A stretch of DNA of 64,000 nt from Citrobacter tructae (GTDB taxonomy: Bacteria > Pseudomonadota > Gammaproteobacteria > Enterobacterales > Enterobacteriaceae): NCBI RefSeq assembly GCF_004684345.1, contig NZ_CP038469.1, positions 1,984,001-2,048,000 of the forward strand. Reading direction: 5' to 3'. Position numbers and translations under genes: made by a program. Below are positions 43,317-52,735 of this stretch, in pieces. The first letter of the stretch is position 1, and every line of letters starts with the position of its first letter. The notes below the pieces were generated by a model that worked only from the letters and a program-made list of their open reading frames with translations, was not told the origin of the DNA and did no database searches.

Positions 43317-46300
43317 CTATGCGAGGTGATTAACAAGCCTATTTATTACAGGCCCTATCCTCTCAAACGCGGTGGGAGAAATGATATCGACGTGCGCGCA
43401 GTCCTGACGATAGATATCCAGACTGGATATCCACGGCGACCAGCTGCGCTCCGGACTGACGCCCTGAGGCAGCGTACGTTCGGCTACAAACAGCGTGGCA
43501 TTACCGTCAAAAGGCACGCTGTGCGCGGTGGCTAACAGACGAACCGCATCGGCGTAATTGCCTTCTATCGCGCTAAACAGCGCGTCAGAAGCGTTCCCCT
43601 GCTGCGCAGCCAGAAACGCCTCGCGCTCACGATCGATTTCTGCCAGCACTGCTGGATCCAGCCCATTGGCCTCTTTTTCCTGCCAATTTTGTGTTTCCGG
43701 CGGCCAGGTATCCAGCAGTCCCAGAAACGCAACCCTTTCCCCCCGCGCCTGCAAGCGTGCAGCAATGCCCTGCGCCAGCGTACCGCCCAGAGAATACCCC
43801 AGTAAATAGTAGGGGCCATGAGACTGCTGCTCCAGCAACGTTTTAAGATGATACTCGCAGACCTCATCAAGATTTGCCGCCGTCTGCATCGGTCCATGTG
43901 GTCGTGGCGACTGGATGCCAATAATTGACCATTCAGGGCTCAAATAGCGCGACAACACGCTAAACTGCCAGGCAAAACCCGACGCCGGATGGAAGCAAAA
44001 CAGCGTTGGACCGTGGCTTGTACGTAGCGGCAGCAGCGCTTCAAACCCCAGACGCTGCGACTGTTCATCATCAGTGCTCTCCAGCAGTGCGCTCAATTGT
44101 TCAACAGTAGAGGCGACCATTATCTGCCCGGGTGTCACCTGACGCTCAAAAACCCGGCTCAACTGCGCTGCCAGCTTCATTGCCAGCAGCGAATGTCCGC
44201 CCAGCGCAAAGAAGTCAGCCTCCACATCATTGACCTCGCAACCCAGTAGTGCAGAAAAGGCTCCAGCAATTGTGGATTCGATGCCCGCACGTGGCACGCG
44301 TCCTGCCACGCGCGGCGTCAGTTGCGGCATCGGCAAGGTTTTACGATCCAGTTTACCATTGGCACTGAGCGGTAATTCCGCCAACTGTAACAGCACCGTC
44401 GGCACCATATGCGCAGGCAGTTTTTCACGCAGACTTTCCCGCAACGCAGACGTATCCAACGGTAAACCCGATTGCGACACCAAATACCCCACCAGTTGGC
44501 GTGCATCGCCACCAGTCTCCACCGCCTGGTTGAATACGCAGGCATGGGCAACAGCATGCTCGACATCAGGTAGCATCTGCATCACCCGATCAATCTCGCC
44601 CAGCTCAATACGCTGCCCGCGAATTTTAAGCTGGTCATCGCTGCGCCCGAGGTATTCCACCGCGCCATTTTCCAGCCAGCGCGCCACATCCCCGGTACGA
44701 TACATACGTTCACCGGCGTTAAACGGATCGGCAATAAAGCGGCTTGCTGTCAGGTCCGGTCGCCCCAGATATCCCTGCGCCAGTTGGATCCCGGTCAGGT
44801 ACAGATCGCCCGCCACGCCAACAGGTACCGGGCGCATCATGGCATCCAGGATGCGTAAACCGGTATTCCACACCGGATAGCCAATCGGCACGCTGTTGCC
44901 AGTTACAGCGGCAAGCGTGTCTCCGCATGCCGGATACCAGCTGACATCCACCGCCGCTTCGGTCGGACCGTACAAATTGTGCAACGGTGCCTGGGTCAAT
45001 TGTTCCCACTCACGGCACAACTCTGCTGGCAGGGCTTCGCCGCTGCAGAACACCTGTTTCAGCGTGGCGCAGCTTTCCCGCGCCGTTTCCGGCGTTAGTG
45101 ATGCAACAAACGCCGCCAGCATCGACGGCACAAAGTGCGTGGTCGTCACCCCATACAAAGCGAAGAACTGCTGCATCTCCAACGGGTCGCGATGCGCCTC
45201 GGGCTCTGCCATTACCAGTTTTGCCCCGGCAATAAACGGCCAGAAAAACTCCCACACCGAGACATCAAAACTGCACGGTGTTTTTTGCGCCACCACATCA
45301 TCGGCGGTCAGCGGATAGTGATTTTGCATCCACAGCAGGCGGTTAACGATGGCGATTTGCCCCACCATCACCCCTTTGGGTCTGCCGGTCGATCCCGAGG
45401 TAAAGATGATGTAGGCGGTATGTTCTGGGCGCGATAATGCGCACGGCGAAGTATCACCGCCCGGCAGCGGCGCGTTATAGCACATGCTGTCCAGCCCCGG
45501 AATATCGCGAAAGCGGGATAGTTGTTCATCGGTGGTTATCAACAGCGTGGGGCGTGCGTCTTCCAGCATCATCCGCAGACGATCGTCCGGATAGCCGGTA
45601 TCCAGCGGCAGCCAGGCGGCACCGGCTTCAACAATACCGTGCAGCGCCAGCGTCAGAAAAACAGAGCGCGGTAGTGCCACAGCAACGCTGTCCCCCGGCC
45701 GCACGCCGCGCTCACGCAGCACTTTTGCCAGTGCCACAACCTGTTCACGCATCTCGCGATAGCTGAACTGATAATGGGCATCAGCCAACGCTGGCGCATC
45801 CGGTGTTTTAGCGGTCTGATCCGCCACCAGCGCACTGAGCGTGGTGAATGGAATATCAACGGCCGTATCGTTTATTTGTGCCAGCTGTTCCTGTTCTACC
45901 GGCAACAGCATGTCGGCATCACCACAGCGCAGCGCCGGATTTTCGGCGAACTGCCCCATCAGCGCGGTTAACCGCTGCGCGTGTTGGGCCAGCGTCGCTT
46001 CATCGTAGCGCTGTTTATTGGCGAGGATTTCAACACTCAGACCGCCGTTTTCATCCGGGAACAGCGCCAGTTCGAGATCGTTAACCGGCCCCGTCGCCAG
46101 CGTATGGGTTTGCGCCTGTAGGCCGGGAATATCCAACTGATAGTCAAAGATTTTCACGTTCAGTACCGGACCAAACAGCGCTTCTTCACCGCCTGCGCGA
46201 CCACCGTCGCGCACAATTTGCTCCGCATCATAACGCTGATGACGACGCATTTTCTTCAGCTGTCCCGCCAGTCGTTGTGCAAGCGCAGGCAAGCTTTCTG

Positions 46301-47207
46301 CCGCATCCAGCTTCACGCCAAATGGCAGAACATTTAATACCGGCCCGGTTGCCGTTAACGCTGCCGACCCCATACGACGCATGAAAATAAACCCGGCAGC
46401 ATAATCCATCCGGCTGCATAAACGCCCCAGCCATAACGCCACCAGCGCCAGCGCTAAATCCGCACGCTGAACGTCTGGCATACGCGCGGCAAGCTGGCGA
46501 AATGCACCGTCGGGCGCGGTCAACTGCATACGAATAATGTCCGCGCTGGCAGACCTTCCCGGTAGCGGTTTACTCGATAGCGAAGCGGGTGGTGGCAGTT
46601 GTCCCCGCTGCTCGGCCCAGAATGCGCCATCACGGTGATACGCCTCGCTGTGGCGATACTGTTGATACTCTTCCACTACCTCGGCAAAGGGTGTAAAAGG
46701 CGATGCTGGCGTGGGTTCGCCACGCTGCCATGCCCGGTAAATTGCCGCTATCTGTCGGGTAATAGCCGGAAAACTGAAGCCATCCACCAGTAAGTGATGA
46801 TAACGCTGATACCAGTACCAGCGGTTATCCTCCACCTGAATAAGCTGATGGCAGACCAGCGGTTTTGTGCCATCGGCACGTATGTCTTGCTGCAGATCGG
46901 CCTGCATTAACGCACGAGCGGCTTCGTGTGGACTGCTATTTGTACGCAGATCAATAATGTCAGGTTCAGCAAAAACAATGGCAGGATCAACCCACTGCCA
47001 GACCTCGCCGTTGTCTTCGCTAAACCGCATCCGCAGGGTATCAGCCTGATCCAAACCGGCGACGACCGCTTTCGCCAGCAACGGCGCGTTCAGTGCACCG
47101 GTTAATTCCACGTAGTGCGCGACGCTCCACGGTGAAGGCAAAGTGGAGAGTTTTTCTGCCATCCAGATCCCAGGCTGGGCCGCGACTAACGGTAAGTGCT
47201 GAGTCAT
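43317..47207 (-). CDS. entF: Enterobactin synthase component EntF (NRPS)
   Basis: A 1,296-residue nonribosomal peptide synthetase with four domains. The condensation domain (about 1-430) has the catalytic HHLLVDG at 137-143. The serine-adenylating domain (about 450-960) has TSGSTGRPKG. The carrier domain (about 970-1045) has its phosphopantetheine Ser in LGGHSLLAM. The thioesterase (about 1060-1296) has GYSLGG. It joins serine to 2,3-dihydroxybenzoate and cyclises three units to enterobactin. The start at 47207 (MTQHLPL) has AGGAGGCAAA upstream and overlaps ybdZ by 4 nt; the longer frame to 47345 lies within ybdZ. Confidence 0.96.
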   Translation of the reverse strand: MTQHLPLVAAQPGIWMAEKLSTLPSPWSVAHYVELTGALNAPLLAKAVVAGLDQADTLRMRFSEDNGEVWQWVDPAIVFAEPDIIDLRTNSSPHEAARALMQADLQQDIRADGTKPLVCHQLIQVEDNRWYWYQRYHHLLVDGFSFPAITRQIAAIYRAWQRGEPTPASPFTPFAEVVEEYQQYRHSEAYHRDGAFWAEQRGQLPPPASLSSKPLPGRSASADIIRMQLTAPDGAFRQLAARMPDVQRADLALALVALWLGRLCSRMDYAAGFIFMRRMGSAALTATGPVLNVLPFGVKLDAAESLPALAQRLAGQLKKMRRHQRYDAEQIVRDGGRAGGEEALFGPVLNVKIFDYQLDIPGLQAQTHTLATGPVNDLELALFPDENGGLSVEILANKQRYDEATLAQHAQRLTALMGQFAENPALRCGDADMLLPVEQEQLAQINDTAVDIPFTTLSALVADQTAKTPDAPALADAHYQFSYREMREQVVALAKVLRERGVRPGDSVAVALPRSVFLTLALHGIVEAGAAWLPLDTGYPDDRLRMMLEDARPTLLITTDEQLSRFRDIPGLDSMCYNAPLPGGDTSPCALSRPEHTAYIIFTSGSTGRPKGVMVGQIAIVNRLLWMQNHYPLTADDVVAQKTPCSFDVSVWEFFWPFIAGAKLVMAEPEAHRDPLEMQQFFALYGVTTTHFVPSMLAAFVASLTPETARESCATLKQVFCSGEALPAELCREWEQLTQAPLHNLYGPTEAAVDVSWYPACGDTLAAVTGNSVPIGYPVWNTGLRILDAMMRPVPVGVAGDLYLTGIQLAQGYLGRPDLTASRFIADPFNAGERMYRTGDVARWLENGAVEYLGRSDDQLKIRGQRIELGEIDRVMQMLPDVEHAVAHACVFNQAVETGGDARQLVGYLVSQSGLPLDTSALRESLREKLPAHMVPTVLLQLAELPLSANGKLDRKTLPMPQLTPRVAGRVPRAGIESTIAGAFSALLGCEVNDVEADFFALGGHSLLAMKLAAQLSRVFERQVTPGQIMVASTVEQLSALLESTDDEQSQRLGFEALLPLRTSHGPTLFCFHPASGFAWQFSVLSRYLSPEWSIIGIQSPRPHGPMQTAANLDEVCEYHLKTLLEQQSHGPYYLLGYSLGGTLAQGIAARLQARGERVAFLGLLDTWPPETQNWQEKEANGLDPAVLAEIDREREAFLAAQQGNASDALFSAIEGNYADAVRLLATAHSVPFDGNATLFVAERTLPQGVSPERSWSPWISSLDIYRQDCAHVDIISPTAFERIGPVINRLVNHLA

Positions 47208-47422
47208 TTTGCCTCCTGTACATCGGCATATTGTGCCGGCGTCAGCGTGGTCCAGTTCGCCGCCAGCCACTGCTGGCAGGCTTCCTGAGATTGCGGTTCG
47301 CACGCGATATTCCAGCCAGCAGGAAGTGAGCACTGCTGTGGCCAAAGGCTAAACTGACGTTGGGGATTTTGCAGAATGTAAAACTGTCCCTGCGGGTTAT
47401 CGAAGGGGTTACTGAATTCCAT
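47204..47422 (-). CDS. ybdZ: MbtH-like protein YbdZ
   Basis: A 72-residue MbtH-like protein that binds the adenylation domain of EntF and stimulates serine activation. The family core SLWPQQCSLPAGWNIAC is present. I chose ATG 47422 (MEFSNPFDN) with AGGAG six bases upstream over the TTG at 47428. It overlaps entF by 4 nt, giving near-equal synthesis of the two partners. Confidence 0.94.
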   Translation of the reverse strand: MEFSNPFDNPQGQFYILQNPQRQFSLWPQQCSLPAGWNIACEPQSQEACQQWLAANWTTLTPAQYADVQEAK

Positions 47423-47452
47423 ACTCAACTCCTGTCGTGGAACATCGTCCGG

Positions 47453-48670
47453 TTAAATCGTGTCGGTGAGTGGCTGCCAGAGCGTCATCAAACCCTGCAT
47501 TAAGCCGCCACGCCAGCAAAGTGCATCGTGTCCACCCTCAACCTGACGCCAGAAAATAGACTGTGGTACACAAGGTAACTGCGCGTAGAGCGCCTGATTG
47601 GCGCGAAAAATTATCGGTTCGCGAATACCGGCTTCCAGAACAATACGCAGACCCTGAACGCTTACCTTTCCGCTTTTCAGTTGTTCAATGAGCACCCCAT
47701 CCTGATGACCACCGCGATGCGGCCACCAGTAAGATCCAGACTGACTGAGTACACAGCCAAAGCGTTCCGGCCAGTGCAGCCCGGCATACAGAGATGACAA
47801 GCCGCCAAAGCTTTGCCCGGCTACGATCGTGCGCTGTGGATCGTCGCTGAACGCGGTGGTCGCTTTCACCAGCGGCAGTAACTCCTGCTGCACCGCTAGC
47901 CAGAAATCAGCATTGCACGGCAGCTCGCGGCTGCGATGAGGCGTATCGATGGCATCAATCAGGAGATAAACGGCGGGAGGAAGCTGATGTCGTTGGGTAA
48001 GCGAGGTCAGTGCGGGCCAGACGGGCATACTTTGCGCCCAAAACTGTCCGTCCAACAGAATAGCCAGCGGACGCGTTTCAGGATTTGCCTCGCCGGTAGT
48101 AAAAACCCACACGCGGCGCGTATTGCCGAGCCGGGCACTGTGCCATTGCAGGCAAACTGCGAGGGAATCGGGTTTTTCAGGATGATCCCAGCCTGGCTGT
48201 ACAGGAGCGTCCGGCATTTCCAACGCAGACACCGCATGTCCACGCCCGCCTTGCCAGCTTTGCGGATTGAGGGGATCGGCAATGGCCTGCGGCAACAACT
48301 GTCGCCAGCCTTCTCGCAGTAGCGCTCTGTCCGGAGTTTCGCCCGCATTCAGCCCGGCAAAAATATCGTCGCGTGCAGAAGGAATGAAGCAATAGCTCCC
48401 GCGCCAGTGGGCGTCCAGGGTAATACACCAGCACCAAACATCGGTGCCATCAATACGTCGCAGCGACTGGGGAACGGAATTTTGATGGTGGTCGGTCACA
48501 CCGGTAATGTAGATCCACACGCGACGGGTAGTGGAGTGTTTTTCCGTGCCCTGCGGGTCACGCCACCAAAAGGTGACGCGGTAATCACCGTTATCTTCAC
48601 GCACCCATTCCGGGCCATTTTTTGACTGCCACCACGCATCGCTTCCTATCATTAACGCCGTCACCGTCAT
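47453..48670 (-). CDS. fes: Enterochelin esterase Fes
   Basis: A cytosolic alpha/beta hydrolase that cuts the trilactone of ferric enterobactin so that iron can be released. The nucleophile elbow AGQSFGG and the later GGHDALCW with catalytic His are visible. The start is uncertain. ATG 48670 (MTVTALMIG) aligns best with E. coli Fes and gives 405 residues; ATG 48652 (MIGSDAWW) is also possible, and 48691 (TTG) is unlikely. It is first in the fes-ybdZ-entF-fepE unit and diverges from fepA. Confidence 0.93.
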   Translation of the reverse strand: MTVTALMIGSDAWWQSKNGPEWVREDNGDYRVTFWWRDPQGTEKHSTTRRVWIYITGVTDHHQNSVPQSLRRIDGTDVWCWCITLDAHWRGSYCFIPSARDDIFAGLNAGETPDRALLREGWRQLLPQAIADPLNPQSWQGGRGHAVSALEMPDAPVQPGWDHPEKPDSLAVCLQWHSARLGNTRRVWVFTTGEANPETRPLAILLDGQFWAQSMPVWPALTSLTQRHQLPPAVYLLIDAIDTPHRSRELPCNADFWLAVQQELLPLVKATTAFSDDPQRTIVAGQSFGGLSSLYAGLHWPERFGCVLSQSGSYWWPHRGGHQDGVLIEQLKSGKVSVQGLRIVLEAGIREPIIFRANQALYAQLPCVPQSIFWRQVEGGHDALCWRGGLMQGLMTLWQPLTDTI

Positions 48671-48708
48671 AACCCCATGTTTATTGTGCAATTTTATAGA
48701 TAAGCGTG

Positions 48709-48752
48709 AAATATATTGATAATATTATTGATAACTATTTGCATTTGCAATA
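48709..48752. promoter_or_regulatory. Fur-binding region between fes and fepA
   Basis: An AT-rich stretch with repeated ATTGATAA (48715-48722 and 48727-48734) and a GATAACTATTTGCATTTGC segment (48730-48748) that matches the Fur consensus at 13 of 19 positions. E. coli has its bidirectional Fur site in the same place. The match is weaker than at entC or fepD. Confidence 0.6.
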
Positions 48753-48922
48753 GCGTATTGTCGCGCTGTGGGAAGCGCGTACAGTTTTTCACCACTTATA
48801 AACCGACCTGACGCTGCGAACTTTTTCTGGAACGGATGGTTTTCGCAGGAGCGGGCGACATCAGGCCAAATGCCCCACAACGGCATATTGGTTCACGTGG
48901 CTAAAAGAAAGCAGGACACACA

Positions 48923-51196
48923 ATGAACAACAAGATTCATTCACTGGCCTTATTGGTCAATTTAGGGATTTACGGAGTAGCGCTGCCAGCGATGGCAGAA
49001 GATAAAACCGATAGCACCGCCGTCTCGCATGAAGATACCATCGTCGTTACCGCCGCCCAGCAGAACCTGCAGGCGCCAGGCGTTTCCACTATCACTGCTG
49101 ATGAAATCCGTAAGAATCCTCCCGCGCGCGATGTGGCGGAAATCATTCGTACTATGCCAGGCGTGAACCTGACCGGTAACTCAACCAGCGGCCAACGCGG
49201 CAACAACCGTCAGATCGATATTCGTGGCATGGGTCCGGAAAACACCCTGATTCTGATCGACGGCAAACCGGTCACCAGCCGTAACTCTGTGCGTCAGGGC
49301 TGGCGTGGCGAACGTGATACCCGTGGTGATACCGCCTGGGTGCCGCCGGAAATGATCGAGCGTATTGAAGTGCTGCGCGGTCCTGCCGCAGCACGCTACG
49401 GTAACGGTGCTGCGGGTGGCGTGGTGAATATCATCACCAAAAAAGGCAGCAACGAATGGCACGGCTCCTGGGATACCTATTTCAACGCCCCGGAACACAA
49501 AGATGAAGGTTCGACCAAACGCACCAACTTTAGCCTGAACGGCCCAATGGGCGGGGATTTCAGCTTCCGTCTGTACGGTAATCTCGATAAAACCCAGGCC
49601 GACGCATGGGACATCAACCAGGGTCATCAGTCAGAACGTACCGGCACCTACGCCAACACCTTGCCAGCGGGTCGTGAAGGGGTCATCAACAAAGACATTA
49701 ACGGCGTGGTTCGCTGGGATTTCGCCCCGCTCCAGTCTCTCGAACTGGAAGCCGGTTACAGCCGTCAGGGCAACCTGTATGCTGGCGACACGCAAAACAC
49801 CAACACCAACCAGTTGGTGAAAGATAACTACGGTGACGAGACCAACCGCCTTTATCGCCAGAACTACTCCCTGACCTGGAACGGCGGCTGGGATAACGGC
49901 GTCACCACCAGCAACTGGGTGCAGTATGAACACACCCGTAACTCCCGAACGCCGGAAGGCCTGGCGGGTGGTACGGAGGGGATCTTCGACCCGAATGCGT
50001 CACAAAAATATGTCGATGCCGACCTGAGTGACGTCATGCTGCACAGTGAAGTCAGCATTCCGTTGGATCTGCTGGTTAACCAAAACCTGACGCTCGGTAC
50101 CGAGTGGAACCAGCAGCGTATGAAAGACATGCTGTCCAACTCACAGACCTTTATGGGCGGTGATATTCCAGGCTCCAGCAGCACCAACCGTAGCCCGTAT
50201 TCCGATGCAGAGATCTTCTCTCTGTTTGCTGAAAACAACATGGAACTGACCGACAGCACCATGCTGACCCCGGGTCTGCGTTTCGACCACCACAGCATCG
50301 TCGGCGACAACTGGAGCCCGTCTCTGAACCTGTCACAAGGTCTGGGCGATGACTTCACCCTGAAGATGGGTATTGCGCGCGCCTATAAAGCGCCAAGCCT
50401 GTACCAGCTTAACCCGAACTATATTCTGTACAGTAAGGGCCAGGGTTGCTATGCCACCGGCTCCGCGACCGGCATTGGTTGCTACATGATGGGTAACGAT
50501 GATCTGAAGGCCGAAACCAGTATCAACAAAGAGATTGGCCTTGAGTTCAAGCGTGACGGCTGGCTGGCTGGGGTCACCTGGTTCCGCAACGATTATCGCA
50601 ACAAGATTGAAGCAGGCACGGTACCGTTCGACAGAACATCTATCACCAATAAAGGGAAGACGACCTACACCGACATCTATCAGTGGGAAAACATTCCTAA
50701 AGCGGTGGTTGAGGGCCTGGAAGGTACGTTGAACGTGCCAGTTAGCGAAACCGTCAACTGGACCAACAACATTACCTACATGCTGCAAAGTAAGAATAAA
50801 GAGACCGGCGAGCGCCTGTCGATTATTCCTGAATACACGCTGAACTCGACCCTGAGCTGGCAGGCACGCGAAGATTTGTCATTGCAGTCAACCTTCACCT
50901 GGTACGGCAAACAACAGCCGAAAAAATACGATTACCAGGGTAAACCGGTTACCGGCAGCTCGGCAAGTGAAGTGAGTCCGTACAGCATCGTCGGCCTGAG
51001 CGCGACCTGGGACGTGACGAAAAACGTCAGCCTGACCGGTGGCGTGGATAACGTCTTTGACAAACGTCTGTGGCGCGAAGGTAATGCCCAGACCACTGGC
51101 GATATCGTGACCGGAAACTATATGGCGGGCGCAGGCGCGCACACCTATAACGAACCGGGTCGTACATGGTTCATGAGCGTGAACACGCACTTCTGA
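48923..51196 (+). CDS. fepA: TonB-dependent ferric enterobactin receptor FepA
   Basis: A 757-residue outer-membrane receptor. The signal peptide is about 1-25 (ending AMA). The TonB box DTIVVTA (about 38-44) and the N-terminal plug with NRQIDIRGMGPENTLILIDG precede a 22-strand barrel ending in Phe. It takes up ferric enterobactin and serves as receptor for colicins B and D in E. coli. It is 11 residues longer than E. coli FepA, with differences in surface loops. The leader of over 150 nt after the Fur region leaves room for post-transcriptional control. entD follows in the same direction. Confidence 0.96.
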   Translation: MNNKIHSLALLVNLGIYGVALPAMAEDKTDSTAVSHEDTIVVTAAQQNLQAPGVSTITADEIRKNPPARDVAEIIRTMPGVNLTGNSTSGQRGNNRQIDIRGMGPENTLILIDGKPVTSRNSVRQGWRGERDTRGDTAWVPPEMIERIEVLRGPAAARYGNGAAGGVVNIITKKGSNEWHGSWDTYFNAPEHKDEGSTKRTNFSLNGPMGGDFSFRLYGNLDKTQADAWDINQGHQSERTGTYANTLPAGREGVINKDINGVVRWDFAPLQSLELEAGYSRQGNLYAGDTQNTNTNQLVKDNYGDETNRLYRQNYSLTWNGGWDNGVTTSNWVQYEHTRNSRTPEGLAGGTEGIFDPNASQKYVDADLSDVMLHSEVSIPLDLLVNQNLTLGTEWNQQRMKDMLSNSQTFMGGDIPGSSSTNRSPYSDAEIFSLFAENNMELTDSTMLTPGLRFDHHSIVGDNWSPSLNLSQGLGDDFTLKMGIARAYKAPSLYQLNPNYILYSKGQGCYATGSATGIGCYMMGNDDLKAETSINKEIGLEFKRDGWLAGVTWFRNDYRNKIEAGTVPFDRTSITNKGKTTYTDIYQWENIPKAVVEGLEGTLNVPVSETVNWTNNITYMLQSKNKETGERLSIIPEYTLNSTLSWQAREDLSLQSTFTWYGKQQPKKYDYQGKPVTGSSASEVSPYSIVGLSATWDVTKNVSLTGGVDNVFDKRLWREGNAQTTGDIVTGNYMAGAGAHTYNEPGRTWFMSVNTHF

Positions 51197-51200
51197 TAAC

Positions 51201-51236
51201 GTTTTTCCCTCTCCTCGCTGCGGGGAGAGGGAAACG
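51201..51236 (+). other. Strong stem-loop between fepA and entD
   Basis: TTTCCCTCTCC (51204-51214) pairs perfectly with GGAGAGGGAAA (51224-51234), with a 9-nt loop. No T-run follows. It lies 4 nt after the fepA stop and about 10 nt before the entD start codon, where it could protect fepA mRNA or mask the entD ribosome site. Confidence 0.7.
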
Positions 51237-51245
51237 TCAGATACC

Positions 51246-51899
51246 ATGCGCACAACACACACTTCACTCTCCTTGGCAGGCCATACGCTGCACATTGTCG
51301 GGTTTGATCCTGACAGTTTCCATGAGCACGATTTGCTCTGGCTCCCCCACCATGCACAGATAATGTCCTGCGGACGTAAGCGTAAAACAGAGCACTTAGC
51401 GGGGCGCATAGCCGCCGTCCATGCGCTAGGTGAATATGGCAACAAAGCCGTACCCGGCATCGGCGAGCGTCGTCAACCACTTTGGCCAGAAGGTCTGTTT
51501 GGCAGCATCAGCCATGGCGCCACGACCGCGCTAGCGGTTGTCTCACCACACCCCGTAGGGCTGGACATTGAAGCTATTTTTACGCCCCACACCGCAACCG
51601 ACCTGGCTGACAGCATTATCGACTGTCATGAACAACAGATTTTACAAATCAGCCCTGTGCCCTTTCCGCTCGCCTTAACCCTGGCGTTCTCCGCCAAAGA
51701 GAGCGTATATAAAGCGTTCAGTACACAGGCTATCGAGCTGCCGGGTTTTGCCAGTGCCCAAATTACCGCAATCACTGCCACGCAATTAACCTTGCAAATC
51801 ATGCCGTCATTTTCACCCAGCCTCGCCGGACAGGACGTCAATGTTCGCTGGTTTCAGCGCAATGAAAACATCATTACACTTTGTGAAGCGACCTTGTAG
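51246..51899 (+). CDS. entD: Phosphopantetheinyl transferase EntD
   Basis: A 217-residue Sfp/EntD-type enzyme that puts phosphopantetheine on the carrier domains of EntB and EntF. Mg-binding residues are D107 and E109 in VGLDIEAIF, and the FSAKESVYKA motif (148-157) supplies K151 and E152. No clear ribosome site precedes the ATG, since the space is taken by the stem-loop. The C-terminal third differs from E. coli EntD. Its end overlaps by 26 nt the convergent acetyltransferase gene. Confidence 0.93.
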   Translation: MRTTHTSLSLAGHTLHIVGFDPDSFHEHDLLWLPHHAQIMSCGRKRKTEHLAGRIAAVHALGEYGNKAVPGIGERRQPLWPEGLFGSISHGATTALAVVSPHPVGLDIEAIFTPHTATDLADSIIDCHEQQILQISPVPFPLALTLAFSAKESVYKAFSTQAIELPGFASAQITAITATQLTLQIMPSFSPSLAGQDVNVRWFQRNENIITLCEATL

Positions 51900-52593
51900 C
51901 AAACTCCGCCAGCGATCGGCGTTGCTGCCCATTTTCATCAAAGTTGTCAGCAGCTAGCCAGCGTTGTAAAACGGCGTCGCACTGTGGCCATTCGCCGTCA
52001 ATTATCGAAAGCCAGTCACTGTCACGATTACGCCCCTTACGCACAATTTTCTGGCGAAAGCGCCCTTCATAGACAAACCCTAAGCGCTCCGCAGCCCGAC
52101 GAGACGCAACGTTCAGCGAGTCGCATTTCCACTCTACGCGGCGATATCCGAGGGCAAATGCCTGACGCAGCAGCAGCCAGACGGTTTCCGTACCCAACAC
52201 CGTATTTTTCATGCGTGGCGACCAGGTCACATGGCCAATTTCAACCGAGCCATTCTCACGGTCTATCGCCATAAAACACACCAGCCCGACGGCGCGCCCA
52301 GAGCGTAAATCGATAACCGCGTAGGGAACCAGCGCGGCATCCGTGGATTTTCCCGCTACCCAGAGGGACGCTGCCGCAACGCTCGTCGGCCGCTTGCTGG
52401 CAAGCCAGGTCCAGTCCCGCTCATCAGGCGCTTGTGCATAGGCGTCAAACAGATCGGCGGCATGGCTGTCGGCATCCAGCACGTCAAGACGGCAATAGCG
52501 TCCTTCCAGTACTCCTCGCGGCAGCACTGATGCCCCGCGCCAGTCCGGCAGCGCATCGCCTACCGTCTGTCCATAATCATTTAATTCCGGCAC
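51874..52593 (-). CDS. GNAT-family N-acetyltransferase (RimJ/RimL-like)
   Basis: A 239-residue acetyltransferase of the Acetyltransf_3 type. The central GNAT core shows AVGLVCFMAIDRENGSVEIG (about 107-126), then GYRRVEWKCDSLNVASRRAAERLGFVYEG, the acetyl-CoA region. Close relatives are widespread in proteobacteria, with substrates mostly unknown. The start is GTG 52593 after a G-rich AGGGGGGAA. It converges with entD and overlaps its end. It is not at this location in E. coli K-12, where hokE lies nearby, so it marks a local difference. The substrate cannot be read from sequence. Confidence 0.85.
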   Translation of the reverse strand: MPELNDYGQTVGDALPDWRGASVLPRGVLEGRYCRLDVLDADSHAADLFDAYAQAPDERDWTWLASKRPTSVAAASLWVAGKSTDAALVPYAVIDLRSGRAVGLVCFMAIDRENGSVEIGHVTWSPRMKNTVLGTETVWLLLRQAFALGYRRVEWKCDSLNVASRRAAERLGFVYEGRFRQKIVRKGRNRDSDWLSIIDGEWPQCDAVLQRWLAADNFDENGQQRRSLAEFATRSLHKV

Positions 52594-52735
52594 GGTTCCC
52601 CCCTGTTACGAAAGCAAAAAATAGTTATAGCACCTGTCATTTTGCGTTCAAAGCGCGGGATGTCGATTTCCCCTGTCGTACGGGAAATCCACATCCCTTC
52701 TATACTGATTAAAAATCAATGCTAAAGGGGACGCT

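Noticed and set aside
47207..47345. N-terminal extension of entF
   Set aside because: The extension lies within ybdZ and has no homology to EntF proteins; the start at 47207 has a strong ribosome site and the usual N-terminus.
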